From the NCBI RefSeq assembly GCF_045310675.1, contig NZ_JBJHZZ010000002.1:62001-126000 (forward strand): a stretch of DNA of 64,000 nucleotides, given 5' to 3'. The notes beneath the pieces are model-generated. The model had not been told where the DNA came from, made no database searches, and saw nothing but the letters and a program-made list of their open reading frames with translations. A program made the translations under genes and the position numbers. How positions within the stretch are numbered: the first letter of the stretch is position 1; each line of letters starts with the position of its first letter. Source of the DNA: Clostridium_AT stratigraminis (GTDB lineage: Bacteria > Bacillota > Clostridia > Clostridiales > Clostridiaceae). Positions 16,379 to 24,865 of the stretch are shown one piece after another.

Positions 16379-17269
16379 ATGCAAAAGATAATTCCACATT
16401 TATGGTTTGACAAAGGGGCAGTAGAAGCCGCAAGATGGTATGTTAGCTTGTTTGAGGACTCAAAAGTGATTAATATTTCCACAATTTCGGATACTCCCTC
16501 AGGGGAGTCAGAAATTGTGGATTTTCAGCTTGCTAATCTTAGATTTTCAGCAATAAGTGCAGGACCATATTTTAAATTTAATCCAACGATATCTTTAATG
16601 GTAGCCTGTGCCACTTCAAAAGAGGTGGATAGGTTACACACCGAATTATCTTCAGATGGAACAGAGCTAATGCCGCTTGGAGAGTATCCTTTCAGCAAGA
16701 GATATGCATGGGTACAGGATAAGTTTGGTGTAAATTGGCAGCTTATGTTAGTTTCAAATATAGAAGAACACACAAAAAAAATAAGACCAACTCTACTGTT
16801 TTCAGGAGTGACCTGTGGTAAGGCAGAAGAAGCTATTAACTACTATACTTCAATTTTTGAAAATTCAAATAAGGGCTTTACTAGCTTTTATGCTGATGGT
16901 GAAGCAATGGATATTAGGGCAAAGGTTAACTACGCAGAGTTTAATTTACTTGGAACTCAATTTGTTGCTATGGATCATGGTTTTAGTGAAGATTTTACCT
17001 TTAATGAAGCTTTTTCTTTTATGGTAATGTGCCATAATCAAGAGGAAATTGATAGGTATTGGGATAAACTTTCCTTTATTCCAGAAGCTGAGCAGTGTGG
17101 ATGGGTAAAGGATCAATTTGGTTTGTCTTGGCAAATTGTGCCTGATTATATGAGAGATATACTTGGTCAGGGTACAAAAGAAGAGGTGAGCCGTGTCACT
17201 AAAGCATTTTTGAAAATGAAGAAGTTTGATCTTGCTGCTTTGGAAAAGGCAAGGCTAGGTTATAAATAA
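16379..17269 (+). CDS. Double VOC (PhnB-like) domain protein
   Basis: A 296-residue protein made of two tandem glyoxalase/VOC-type domains of the PhnB/3-dmu-9_3-mt family. Each repeats the core pattern: IIPHLWFDKGAVEAARWYVS ... KRYAWVQDKFGVNWQLM in the first half and TLLFSGVTCGKAEEAINYYT ... CGWVKDQFGLSWQIV in the second. The C-terminal extension (about 265-296, MKKFDLAALEKAR) is common in family members. Their activity is mostly unknown; some are resistance or demethylmenaquinone-related proteins. Start ATG with AGAAGGAGG upstream. Monocistronic. Confidence 0.88.
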   Translation: MQKIIPHLWFDKGAVEAARWYVSLFEDSKVINISTISDTPSGESEIVDFQLANLRFSAISAGPYFKFNPTISLMVACATSKEVDRLHTELSSDGTELMPLGEYPFSKRYAWVQDKFGVNWQLMLVSNIEEHTKKIRPTLLFSGVTCGKAEEAINYYTSIFENSNKGFTSFYADGEAMDIRAKVNYAEFNLLGTQFVAMDHGFSEDFTFNEAFSFMVMCHNQEEIDRYWDKLSFIPEAEQCGWVKDQFGLSWQIVPDYMRDILGQGTKEEVSRVTKAFLKMKKFDLAALEKARLGYK

Positions 17270-17374
17270 AATTATCACTGTTAAAGGGGTAATTTGTGTC
17301 TTGTTTATTGATAGCAAAACTACTGCTTCATATATGACATGGAGGGAAGGCAGCAGCTTTCTGTTATTTATTTT

Positions 17375-17434
17375 ATAGGTAGAGATATATTTCATTTGCA
17401 GAAAATGAAATATATCTCTACCTATGATTTTTTC
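17375..17434 (+). terminator. 23-bp perfect hairpin, probable terminator
   Basis: ATAGGTAGAGATATATTTC starts a 23-base arm (17375-17397) that is perfectly complementary to 17403-17425, loop GCAGA, followed by GATTTTTTC. It can terminate transcription from the VOC gene. A perfect stem this long is unusual and could also be a small inverted-repeat element. The rest of 17270-17530 shows no gene I can support. Confidence 0.6.
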
Positions 17435-17532
17435 AATGTCTATCTATACCAACTATTAGTGACGCTAATTAAAGTATATATTTGGTGTATATATAATGTT
17501 ATGGAAGTAAAACAGAAATTTTCTATCTGCTT

Positions 17533-17579
17533 ATTGACTGATGTGGTCAATCGTGATAATATTGACTAAAGGGGTCAAT
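17533..17579 (+). promoter_or_regulatory. TetR promoter with two tandem 19-base operators
   Basis: ATTGACTGATGTGGTCAAT (17533-17551) and ATTGACTAAAGGGGTCAAT (17561-17579) are two copies of one inverted repeat, ATTGACT-N5-GGTCAAT. The first also supplies the -35 box TTGACT (17534-17539); TAATAT (17557-17562), 17 bases on, is the -10. Repressor on these sites would cover both promoter boxes and the start. They lie 20 bases before the TetR gene. Confidence 0.82.
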
Positions 17580-17598
17580 ACAAAGGAAGTGGTGAAAA

Positions 17599-18219
17599 AT
17601 GATTTCAAAGTTTTTGAATTTAGAACCTGAAAAGCGCGAGCGAATCCTCAATGCGGCTATTAATGAATTTGCACATAAAGGCTTTAAAAACGCGTCAACA
17701 AATGAAATAGTTAAGGAAGCCGGAATTTCAAAAGGCCTTATTTTTCATTATTTCAAAAATAAGAAGCAGCTTTATCTCTTCTTATATGATTATTTAATGG
17801 AAATCATGAAAGAGGAATATTTTCAAAAATTATGGCTTGATGAGAAGGATTTTTTGGAAAAAATGAGGATGGCATCACTTACAAAGCTTGAGCTCTTCCG
17901 AAAATATCCGCTGATATTCAAGTTTTTCCTAACGGCTTATTCCGAAACTGATGGTGAAGTCAAAAATGAAGTAGCTGATAGAAATCAAAAGTTGATGGAA
18001 ATCAACCTTCCGAGAGTTTATGACAACATCGATTTATCAAATCTAAGGGACGGTGTTGACCATCAAAAGGCAATGAATTTAATAGTATGGGCGCTAGAAG
18101 GTTATGCAAACAGTAAAATCCCTGAGTTCAAAACGATGGGTGAAGTGGAATTTTCAGATATGGTTACTGAATTGGCAACCTATCTAGAAATATTAAAGCA
18201 ATGTTTTTTTAAGAGTTAA
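17599..18219 (+). CDS. TetR/AcrR family transcriptional regulator
   Basis: A 206-residue TetR protein with an N-terminal HTH (RILNAAINEFAHKGFKNAST ... AGISKGLIFHYFKNKKQLYL) and a helical sensing domain. ATG 17599 follows GGAAGTGGTG. It precedes an ABC ATPase by 24 bases and a large permease, which it presumably represses. Paired operators directly upstream support autoregulation. The ligand is unknown; the permease family suggests a polyketide- or ionophore-like compound. Confidence 0.9.
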   Translation: MISKFLNLEPEKRERILNAAINEFAHKGFKNASTNEIVKEAGISKGLIFHYFKNKKQLYLFLYDYLMEIMKEEYFQKLWLDEKDFLEKMRMASLTKLELFRKYPLIFKFFLTAYSETDGEVKNEVADRNQKLMEINLPRVYDNIDLSNLRDGVDHQKAMNLIVWALEGYANSKIPEFKTMGEVEFSDMVTELATYLEILKQCFFKS

Positions 18220-18243
18220 AATTATTTAAGGAGGACCAACACT

Positions 18244-19146
18244 ATGAATGTTATCGAAGTCCGCGAATTACACAAAAGTTTCGGAAAAGTACAGGCTCTG
18301 CGAGGTCTTAACCTGGAAGTGCCACAAGGTAAGGTTTTAGGTTTTTTAGGTCCCAACGGTTCCGGTAAAACCACTACAATCCGCATCTTGCTCGGCCTTT
18401 TAAGATCTGACAAGGGCACAATTTCTTTGTTTGGAGGGGATCCATGGAAGGATGCAGTGGAGCTTCACAAAAAGCTTGTCTATGTTCCAGGTGATGTTTC
18501 TCTTTGGCCAAAGCTGACAGGTGGAGAGGTTATCGACGTTCTGAGCTCTTTGACAGGCGGTTTGGAACCTGAACGCAAAAAAAGGATGATTGAAAAGTTT
18601 GACCTTGACCCCACAAAGAAAGCCCGTACCTATTCAAAAGGTAACCGTCAGAAGGTAGCTTTGGTTGCTGCTCTGGCTTCTCGCGCTGAGCTGCTTATCT
18701 TAGATGAGCCAACATCAGGTCTTGATCCCTTAATGGAAGCTGCATTTACTGATTGCATCCAGGAAATCAAGAAAGAAGGACGTTCGGTTCTGCTGAGTTC
18801 ACATATATTCTCAGAAGTAGAGAAGCTTGCTGATACAATCACCATCATTAAAGAAGGTGTTACTGTTGAATCAGGTACACTAGCTGAGTTGCGCCATCTT
18901 ACTCGCACTCACGTTTCGGTTATTTTGAAAAAAGATGCCTCTGCACTCCGCAGCTTTAGTGGAATACATGATTTCCGTGCTGATGGACAGCATATTTCCT
19001 TCTCCCTGGACAATGAGGCTATGCCTGCTGTGCTTGGGCAAATCGCTGCAATGGATCCCATTGGCCTCACTGTTAATCCGCCGAGTCTGGAGGATCTGTT
19101 CTTAAGCCATTATAAGAGTGAAGATGGGACGGTGAGTGGTAAATGA
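18244..19146 (+). CDS. ABC transporter ATP-binding protein
   Basis: A 300-residue ATPase: GPNGSGKTT (Walker A), VPGDVSLWPKLTGGE (Q-loop region lacking a clear Gln), YSKGNRQK (signature LSGGQ replaced), LLILDEPTSGLDP (Walker B) and LSSHIFSEVEKLAD (switch His). The SKGNRQK signature is usual in this polyketide-exporter group. The C-terminal domain (220-300) is the extended regulatory part. It overlaps the permease in ATGA. Richer in GC than most of the window. Confidence 0.91.
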   Translation: MNVIEVRELHKSFGKVQALRGLNLEVPQGKVLGFLGPNGSGKTTTIRILLGLLRSDKGTISLFGGDPWKDAVELHKKLVYVPGDVSLWPKLTGGEVIDVLSSLTGGLEPERKKRMIEKFDLDPTKKARTYSKGNRQKVALVAALASRAELLILDEPTSGLDPLMEAAFTDCIQEIKKEGRSVLLSSHIFSEVEKLADTITIIKEGVTVESGTLAELRHLTRTHVSVILKKDASALRSFSGIHDFRADGQHISFSLDNEAMPAVLGQIAAMDPIGLTVNPPSLEDLFLSHYKSEDGTVSGK

Positions 19147-20762
19147 GCAAATCCGTTTCAAGTACCACTGTAACACCGAAAGATACTCTTTCAGCATTAG
19201 GGAAATATCTACGTTTTACTTTAAAACACAATTTTGTTAGATATCTTATCTGGATTGCCACAATCGTTTTCCTGATTGCATATGTCGGTGTATATTACAA
19301 ATCAATGTTTGATACTCAAGCGAAGCTTAATGAGTTTGCTGCTGTGGGTTCTACTGGTGGAATGGTGGCTATGATTGGTAAAATTAGTAATATGGCTACT
19401 ATTGGTGGTGCGGTGTGGACCAAGATCTGGATGTTCTCGGCTTTGACACTTGGAATCGGTATGGTATTTCAGGTTACAAAAGGTGCAAGAGCCGATGAAG
19501 AAAACGGTCGTACCGAACTATTTCGTTCAAGACCTTTCGGAATACATTCTACACTTGCATCAGTTGTCAGCGGAGCGCTTCTATTATGTGTGGTAATTGG
19601 TATACTTACTGCTATAGCCAGTATTGCACTTAAACTAGATCCTCCCGGTACAGGAGTAACCGGGTCTTTAATATTCGGTTTGTCAATTACAGCAATCGGA
19701 TGGCTTGGAGTGGGAATCGGTGCTTTGACTAATCAGTTATCGGCAAGTGCAAGCATTGCAAATTCCAGCGGTTCAATTATTATTATGGTATTCTATTGTA
19801 TGCGTATGATTGGCGATATGGGCAGCAATGATACTCTTACCTGGCTATCTCCCATCGGCTGGGGGGAAAAAATGGAGCCATGGGCATATAACAGAGGCTG
19901 GCTTATTATCCCGATTATCATACTTACTGCTGCTCTTACAGCAGTGGCATTTGTTATCGAATCACGCAGAGATTACGGTTCTGGCGTACTCAAGGATAAA
20001 AAAGGTAAATCCGAAGCTACACCGTTTATGCGCAGATCCTGGGGGTTCATCCTACATCTTTATAAAGGTAGTATTATCGGTTGGTCTATCGGTATTGTAA
20101 TTGCTGGGCTCATGTTCGGTTCCGTTGCAAAATCAATGCTCAGCCTGTTTGCCGATGCCAATGTCCCAATGCTTAAGGGCAGCGGTATTGATGCTTTGAT
20201 GGGATTGCTTCTGTGCTTCATAGGGCTTGTCAGCGTGGTGTTACCAATGCTGATTATGACAGGACTACGTTCTGATGAGGCAAAAGGTTTGCTTGAAGCA
20301 CAGCTTGCCAGAGGAATTTCCCGCAACAGAATGGTTTTAGAGAGATTTATTGTAGGAACTCTTGTAACAGCTTTGCTACTGATGCTAGGGGGCGCCTCCT
20401 TCGGTCTGTCCTACGGGGCAGCTGCAAATGATATGTCACAGGTAGGTAGACTAGCAATTGATGCATTGATTTATTTGCCGGGAATCATGGCGATTACCAG
20501 CGTAGTGGTTTTGCTCTTTGGCTTAATCCCACGTGCTACTATTCCAGTAACCTGGTTTATCTACGGAATGATGTATTTCGCTGTTTTACTTAGCGACGCT
20601 CTTAAACTCCCTCAGTGGGTGTTAAATATTATACCTTTTATCGGAACACCAAGAATTCCGTATCAAGCCTTTGATGCATCTGTTTTCGTATACCTAGCCG
20701 CTGCGATAATATTCGTTCTACTAGGTATGATAGGTCTTGGAAAAAGAGATGTGCCAAGATAA
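19143..20762 (+). CDS. ABC-2 permease, exporter of polyketide antibiotics type (TnrB-like)
   Basis: A 539-residue protein with about twelve hydrophobic spans in two homologous halves. The GRTELFRSRPFGIHSTLASV block in half one and EAKGLLEAQLARGISRNRMV in half two are the cytoplasmic coupling regions. This is the COG3559 group, including tetronasin-resistance TnrB, in which one duplicated protein makes the whole membrane channel. It works with the preceding ATPase. A terminator follows. Role: probable resistance to a polyketide or other hydrophobic toxin. Confidence 0.87.
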   Translation: MSKSVSSTTVTPKDTLSALGKYLRFTLKHNFVRYLIWIATIVFLIAYVGVYYKSMFDTQAKLNEFAAVGSTGGMVAMIGKISNMATIGGAVWTKIWMFSALTLGIGMVFQVTKGARADEENGRTELFRSRPFGIHSTLASVVSGALLLCVVIGILTAIASIALKLDPPGTGVTGSLIFGLSITAIGWLGVGIGALTNQLSASASIANSSGSIIIMVFYCMRMIGDMGSNDTLTWLSPIGWGEKMEPWAYNRGWLIIPIIILTAALTAVAFVIESRRDYGSGVLKDKKGKSEATPFMRRSWGFILHLYKGSIIGWSIGIVIAGLMFGSVAKSMLSLFADANVPMLKGSGIDALMGLLLCFIGLVSVVLPMLIMTGLRSDEAKGLLEAQLARGISRNRMVLERFIVGTLVTALLLMLGGASFGLSYGAAANDMSQVGRLAIDALIYLPGIMAITSVVVLLFGLIPRATIPVTWFIYGMMYFAVLLSDALKLPQWVLNIIPFIGTPRIPYQAFDASVFVYLAAAIIFVLLGMIGLGKRDVPR

Positions 20763-20810
20763 GGAGATTCCACAAGATCAGAATATAGAGGTCATAAATA
20801 TATTTGTTTT

Positions 20811-20841
20811 CCCTCAAGCTAAGGTTTGAGGGAATTTTTTT
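20811..20841 (+). terminator. Rho-independent terminator
   Basis: CCCTCAA (20811-20817) pairs with TTGAGGG (20826-20832), followed by AATTTTTTT. It ends the TetR/ABC operon. Confidence 0.85.
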
Positions 20842-20932
20842 ATAATTGAATTAAATAATAATTGGTATTAGACTACTATTTACTTAATAATACTTGCATG
20901 GTAGAATATGGTTATCAGGGGGAGGGGTTGTT

Positions 20933-23134
20933 TTGAAAAATAAAAAACTGTGCATTTTTACTCTTATTTTATTTCTTTTATTTGGTATCAATTTGCCTTT
21001 AGGGACCTATAAAGTTAAGGCAGCACCATCAAATGTTATTAAACTAAACTTTATACCTGTAGATAGCGTTATAGATCCTAACAGGCCGATAATGTATGCA
21101 GTAAGCTCTAATTCCAAATCAGTGTATTCCATAAATTATGAAACTGGAGAAATCAAGAAGGTAGATTTCAGTTTACAGCCAGAAAGAATAGCAATTGCAA
21201 ATAATAAAATTTATGTTACCCTTTTAAAAATGCAGCATCAGTATTGGACTAATAATCCATTAGAAGGTGCAGTGGGTGTAATTGATGCAGGCACCTTTAG
21301 TATAACAAGCCAGTTTGATATAGATACTGATCCATATGATATTGAAGCTGATACCAACGGAAATATATACATAACTCCAGGTTCTAACCAATGGGGATAT
21401 TTGGAGGTTTATTCATCTAATACTAAAACAAAGATTGGACAAGCAGGTTCCACAAGATTTGAATCGTTTATACAGTATAATCCAATTAATTCAAAGTTGT
21501 ATTTAATTACAACGGATGTGTCTCCAAGGGATATAGAAACCTATGGATTTTCTCAAAATACTTTTAATCGGCTATATGACTCTCCATATCATGGAGACTA
21601 TAATATGAACACAAATATGAGGATATCTCCAGATGGAAGGTACATTTTTAATGGTGCTGGAACCATCTTTAATTGTACAAACCTGCAAAGCACAGATATG
21701 ACCTATGTAGGGAAATTAGATAATTCTTTTACTGATGTAACTTTTAGTACTAATAAAATTTATATAGGTTATAGCAATGGAAATATAGGGGTGTATGATT
21801 ATCGTAACTTCAAAAATACTGGTAGTAGTATTAGTACAAGCGGAAAGGTTATAAATCTCTATTATAAGGATAATTCACTGATATCCTTAAGCAAGCTTCA
21901 AGACAATACCTATGGTGTAGAGGTAATAAATCTTGTAAACTCTAGCCCTAAAAATCCACAGTTTATGGTAATTGGAAGCTTTCCAGAACAGAATATGACT
22001 GGTGTCTCCAATAGTGGATATATCTTTATTGATTTTAGTCAAATTGTTAATTTAGACTCAACTAAAGATATTCTAGGTGAATGTACTATTAAGAATTTTA
22101 TTAAATACCAGGCATCTATAGATAACGAACTGGTACTTTATTATGATAACCTTAGTTTTAATACAAGTTATAATTTGAAGTTAAATGCAGCAGCGATTAC
22201 AGACAGCGCTGGGAATTCGTTATCAGGAGATTACAATTTAAATTTTACTACAGGAGCAGAATTAGAAAGATTATGGGGAGCTTCCAGATATGAAACTAGT
22301 GTTGCAATTTCTAAATATGGAAGCCCTTATGGTAACTACGTAATTCTTGCTACTGGTGAAGATTTTCCAGATGCATTGTGTGCGGCCCCTTTAGCTACTA
22401 AATATGAAGCACCTATTCTATTAACCAATAAAAATGCTCTACCTATTTCAGTAGAACATGAAATTGACAGACTTAAGCCAAAGGAAGTTTTTTTGGTTGG
22501 CGGAACTGGGGTAATATCGGATAATATAAAAGTAGTTCTAGCGAACAAGGGAATTAAGGTTACTAGAATTTCAGGCGCAGATCGTTATGAAACTTCCCTT
22601 GAAGTGGCAAAATATATTAATAATCCAAAACAAGAAGCTTTTATAGTAACGGGAGAGAACTATCCAGATGCATTATCAATAGGTTCTTATGCAGCTAATC
22701 ATCAGATACCTATCCTGTTGACTAAGAAAAATAATCTTACTAATAATATAAAAAATTATATAACAAGTAAAGGAATAACGAAAACCTACGTTATAGGGGG
22801 CACTGGTATAATTAGCGATATTGTACTTAATTCGCTTCCAAATGCAACAAGAATTGCTGGAAGTAACAGGTATGAAACTAATTTTAAAGTACTCTCCACA
22901 TTCCCATTTTACTATAGTGAAACTTTTATTGCTACTGGTGAAAACTTTGCAGACGCCTTATCAGGGGCTGCTTTAGCAGGATACTGGAATAATCCAATTA
23001 TTTTAGTCCATGATTCTATGCCAAGTAATATTATCGACTTGCTAAAGCAAAATAAAGCTATGATGCAAACGAAAAAGATTCTTGGTGGGCCAGGTGCAGT
23101 TTCAGATTCTATAATAAATAAGATATTTAAATAA
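20933..23134 (+). CDS. Surface protein with three CWB2 repeats
   Basis: A 733-residue secreted protein. A signal peptide (about 1-32, ending KVKAAPS) is followed by a region with repeated short beta blades like a WD/YVTN propeller (about 40-345), an Ig-like SbsA/Big_5 domain (about 350-445, ending LNFTTG), and three cell-wall-binding repeat 2 modules starting ERLWGASRYETSVAIS, VTRISGADRYETSLEVA and ATRIAGSNRYETNFKV. CWB2 modules hold clostridial surface proteins to wall polymers. TTG 20933 is the start: GGGGGAGGGG lies 8 bases before it. Partner or ligand unknown. Confidence 0.87.
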   Translation: MKNKKLCIFTLILFLLFGINLPLGTYKVKAAPSNVIKLNFIPVDSVIDPNRPIMYAVSSNSKSVYSINYETGEIKKVDFSLQPERIAIANNKIYVTLLKMQHQYWTNNPLEGAVGVIDAGTFSITSQFDIDTDPYDIEADTNGNIYITPGSNQWGYLEVYSSNTKTKIGQAGSTRFESFIQYNPINSKLYLITTDVSPRDIETYGFSQNTFNRLYDSPYHGDYNMNTNMRISPDGRYIFNGAGTIFNCTNLQSTDMTYVGKLDNSFTDVTFSTNKIYIGYSNGNIGVYDYRNFKNTGSSISTSGKVINLYYKDNSLISLSKLQDNTYGVEVINLVNSSPKNPQFMVIGSFPEQNMTGVSNSGYIFIDFSQIVNLDSTKDILGECTIKNFIKYQASIDNELVLYYDNLSFNTSYNLKLNAAAITDSAGNSLSGDYNLNFTTGAELERLWGASRYETSVAISKYGSPYGNYVILATGEDFPDALCAAPLATKYEAPILLTNKNALPISVEHEIDRLKPKEVFLVGGTGVISDNIKVVLANKGIKVTRISGADRYETSLEVAKYINNPKQEAFIVTGENYPDALSIGSYAANHQIPILLTKKNNLTNNIKNYITSKGITKTYVIGGTGIISDIVLNSLPNATRIAGSNRYETNFKVLSTFPFYYSETFIATGENFADALSGAALAGYWNNPIILVHDSMPSNIIDLLKQNKAMMQTKKILGGPGAVSDSIINKIFK

Positions 23135-23188
23135 TATAGTATCAAATTTTACTGAAAATCAATATTACCTCGTATTTGTATCATCTTT

Positions 23189-23228
23189 CTAAACGGTCAA
23201 AGAAGATATTACTTCTTTGACCGTTTAG
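23189..23228 (+). terminator. 17-bp perfect hairpin after the CWB2 gene
   Basis: CTAAACGGTCAAAGAAG (23189-23205) and its exact complement (23212-23228) with a six-base loop. There is no T run after it, so it is either a weak terminator or an mRNA 3' stabiliser. A weaker hairpin with AAGAC/GTCTT ends lies at 23389-23435; otherwise the 23135-23520 gap holds no gene that I can see. Confidence 0.55.
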
Positions 23229-23521
23229 TGCTCTTGAATTAAATTTAAAGATGCCTTGAAAAAATACCATTAACATAATATATGGATATAGCCTTGATTT
23301 ATGAAATGACATATCTCTTTTTATGAAGAAGTGCTATAATATTGTTGAAAATACTATAATTGAATATTATAAATAAGATTATGGAAAATTAAGACTGCCC
23401 ATTAAGGATTTTTAACCTTGATTGGTGGTCTTATTATAATACAAAATTTCATTCAAATATATAGACTATGAGGAACGGAGAATAGAAGATACTATAGGGA
23501 TAACTAGAATAAAAACAAAAA

Positions 23522-23573
23522 TTGACATTTTATAGTGCAAGTGTTATCATGTAATAAATACAGTGAATACACT
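23522..23573 (+). promoter_or_regulatory. Promoter and dyad operator of the GntR/ABC operon
   Basis: TTGACA (23522-23527), a 17-base spacer and TATCAT (23545-23550). Downstream the dyad AGTGAATACACT (23562-23573) lies in the early transcript, and a related TAGTGCAAGTGTTA lies in the spacer. YtrA-type GntR proteins bind AGTGTA-type dyads, so autoregulation is likely. Confidence 0.65.
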
Positions 23574-23625
23574 AATAACAATAAAATAATAAATATATGT
23601 TTATCGTAATGAGGGAGAATTTGTA

Positions 23626-24009
23626 TTGCGTATTATTATTAGAAACACATCTGGAAAACCTATTTATGAACAGATTAAAGAACAAATTAAGGAAGCCATA
23701 CTTAGTGATGAATTAAATGAAGGAGAGATACTTCCATCCATTAGGCAGCTTGCCAGTGAATTAAAAATAAGTGTAGTTACTACAACTAGAGCTTATTCTG
23801 ATTTAGAGCAAGAGGGGTTTATTGTAAACATACAAGGTAAAGGCTGTTTTGTTTCTCCGAAGGACAGTGAGCTAGTACATGAACAACTGCTTCGTAAAAT
23901 CGAAGATGGTTTCACGGATGCCATAAATGCTGCAAGGATTGCTAAATTGTCTCAAAATGAATTATTACAAATACTTAAATCAATGTTGGAGGGAAATTCA
24001 TATGAATAA
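23626..24009 (+). CDS. GntR family regulator, YtrA subfamily
   Basis: A 127-residue protein with an N-terminal winged helix (GKPIYEQIKEQIKEAILSDE, LPSIRQLASELKISVVTTTR, GFIVNIQGKGCFV) and a short C-terminal helical tail with no ligand domain, which defines the YtrA group. The start is TTG 23626 with GAGGGAG upstream. It overlaps the next gene by eight bases. YtrA-type repressors control adjacent ABC transporters and respond to cell-envelope-active compounds. Confidence 0.9.
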   Translation: MRIIIRNTSGKPIYEQIKEQIKEAILSDELNEGEILPSIRQLASELKISVVTTTRAYSDLEQEGFIVNIQGKGCFVSPKDSELVHEQLLRKIEDGFTDAINAARIAKLSQNELLQILKSMLEGNSYE

Positions 24010-24865
24010 TGCTATTGAAATAAAAAAGCTTTGCAAAAGTTATAAAGATTTTTCATTGAATAATATCTCTTTTACCTTACCAATGGGTTATATCATGGGT
24101 TTTGTAGGTCAAAATGGTGCTGGTAAGACCACAACAATCCGGCTCATCCTAAATATGATTAACCGTGATAGCGGTGAAATAAAAATATTGGGCTTGGATA
24201 ATGTGCAAGACGAGCAGAAAATAAAACAGGACGTTGCAGTAGTTTTCGATGATATATATTTTGTTGACAGTTGGAAGGTAAGGGAAGTAGAAAGAGCCCT
24301 GAAAGGCTTTTACCAGAACTGGAGCAGTAAACTATTCAATCAATATGTAAGCGACTTTCATCTATCCATGGACAAAAGGGTAAAAGAATTATCTCGTGGT
24401 ATGAAAATGAAGCTGATGCTAGCTGTTGCAATGTCACATGAGGCAAAGCTCTTAATACTTGATGAGCCCACTAGTGGACTTGATCCCGTTGCCCGTGATG
24501 AGCTGCTTGAAATATTGGGAAAATATATTTCTGACGGGCAAAAGAGCATACTTTTTTCAACCCATATAACATCGGATCTTGAAAAAATCGCCGATTATAT
24601 AACTGTAATTGAGCATGGGAATATTTTTTATTCCGGAACAAAAGATGATTTGATGGAAAACTTTTGCATAGTTAGAGGCGGCCCTCATGATCTTACAGAC
24701 TCACTTAGGGAAAAAATCATTGGGCTCACCACAAATATAGCTGGATTTGCGGGGCTGTTGCCAACTTCCGAGCTGAAACATCTAGCTCCCGAGATCGTTG
24801 CGGAAACACCCTCTATAGACGAGATATTAGTATCAATAAGCAAAGGAGGCAGAAACTATGAATAA
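24002..24865 (+). CDS. ABC transporter ATP-binding protein (YtrB-like)
   Basis: A 287-residue ATPase starting at ATG 24002 (TTGGAGGG upstream, inside the end of the GntR gene). Motifs are GQNGAGKTT, VVFDDIYFVDSWKVRE (Q-loop region), LSRGMKMK (signature), LLILDEPTSGLDP and STHITSDLEKIAD. This is the ATPase that normally pairs with a short ABC-2 permease in GntR-controlled operons. Here the partner permease carries an extra domain. The last eight bases overlap the next gene. Confidence 0.92.
   Translation: MNNAIEIKKLCKSYKDFSLNNISFTLPMGYIMGFVGQNGAGKTTTIRLILNMINRDSGEIKILGLDNVQDEQKIKQDVAVVFDDIYFVDSWKVREVERALKGFYQNWSSKLFNQYVSDFHLSMDKRVKELSRGMKMKLMLAVAMSHEAKLLILDEPTSGLDPVARDELLEILGKYISDGQKSILFSTHITSDLEKIADYITVIEHGNIFYSGTKDDLMENFCIVRGGPHDLTDSLREKIIGLTTNIAGFAGLLPTSELKHLAPEIVAETPSIDEILVSISKGGRNYE

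Noticed and set aside
17339..17569. 76-codon ORF between the VOC and TetR genes
   Set aside because: It runs through the 23-bp palindrome and the TetR promoter/operators and has no ribosome binding site.
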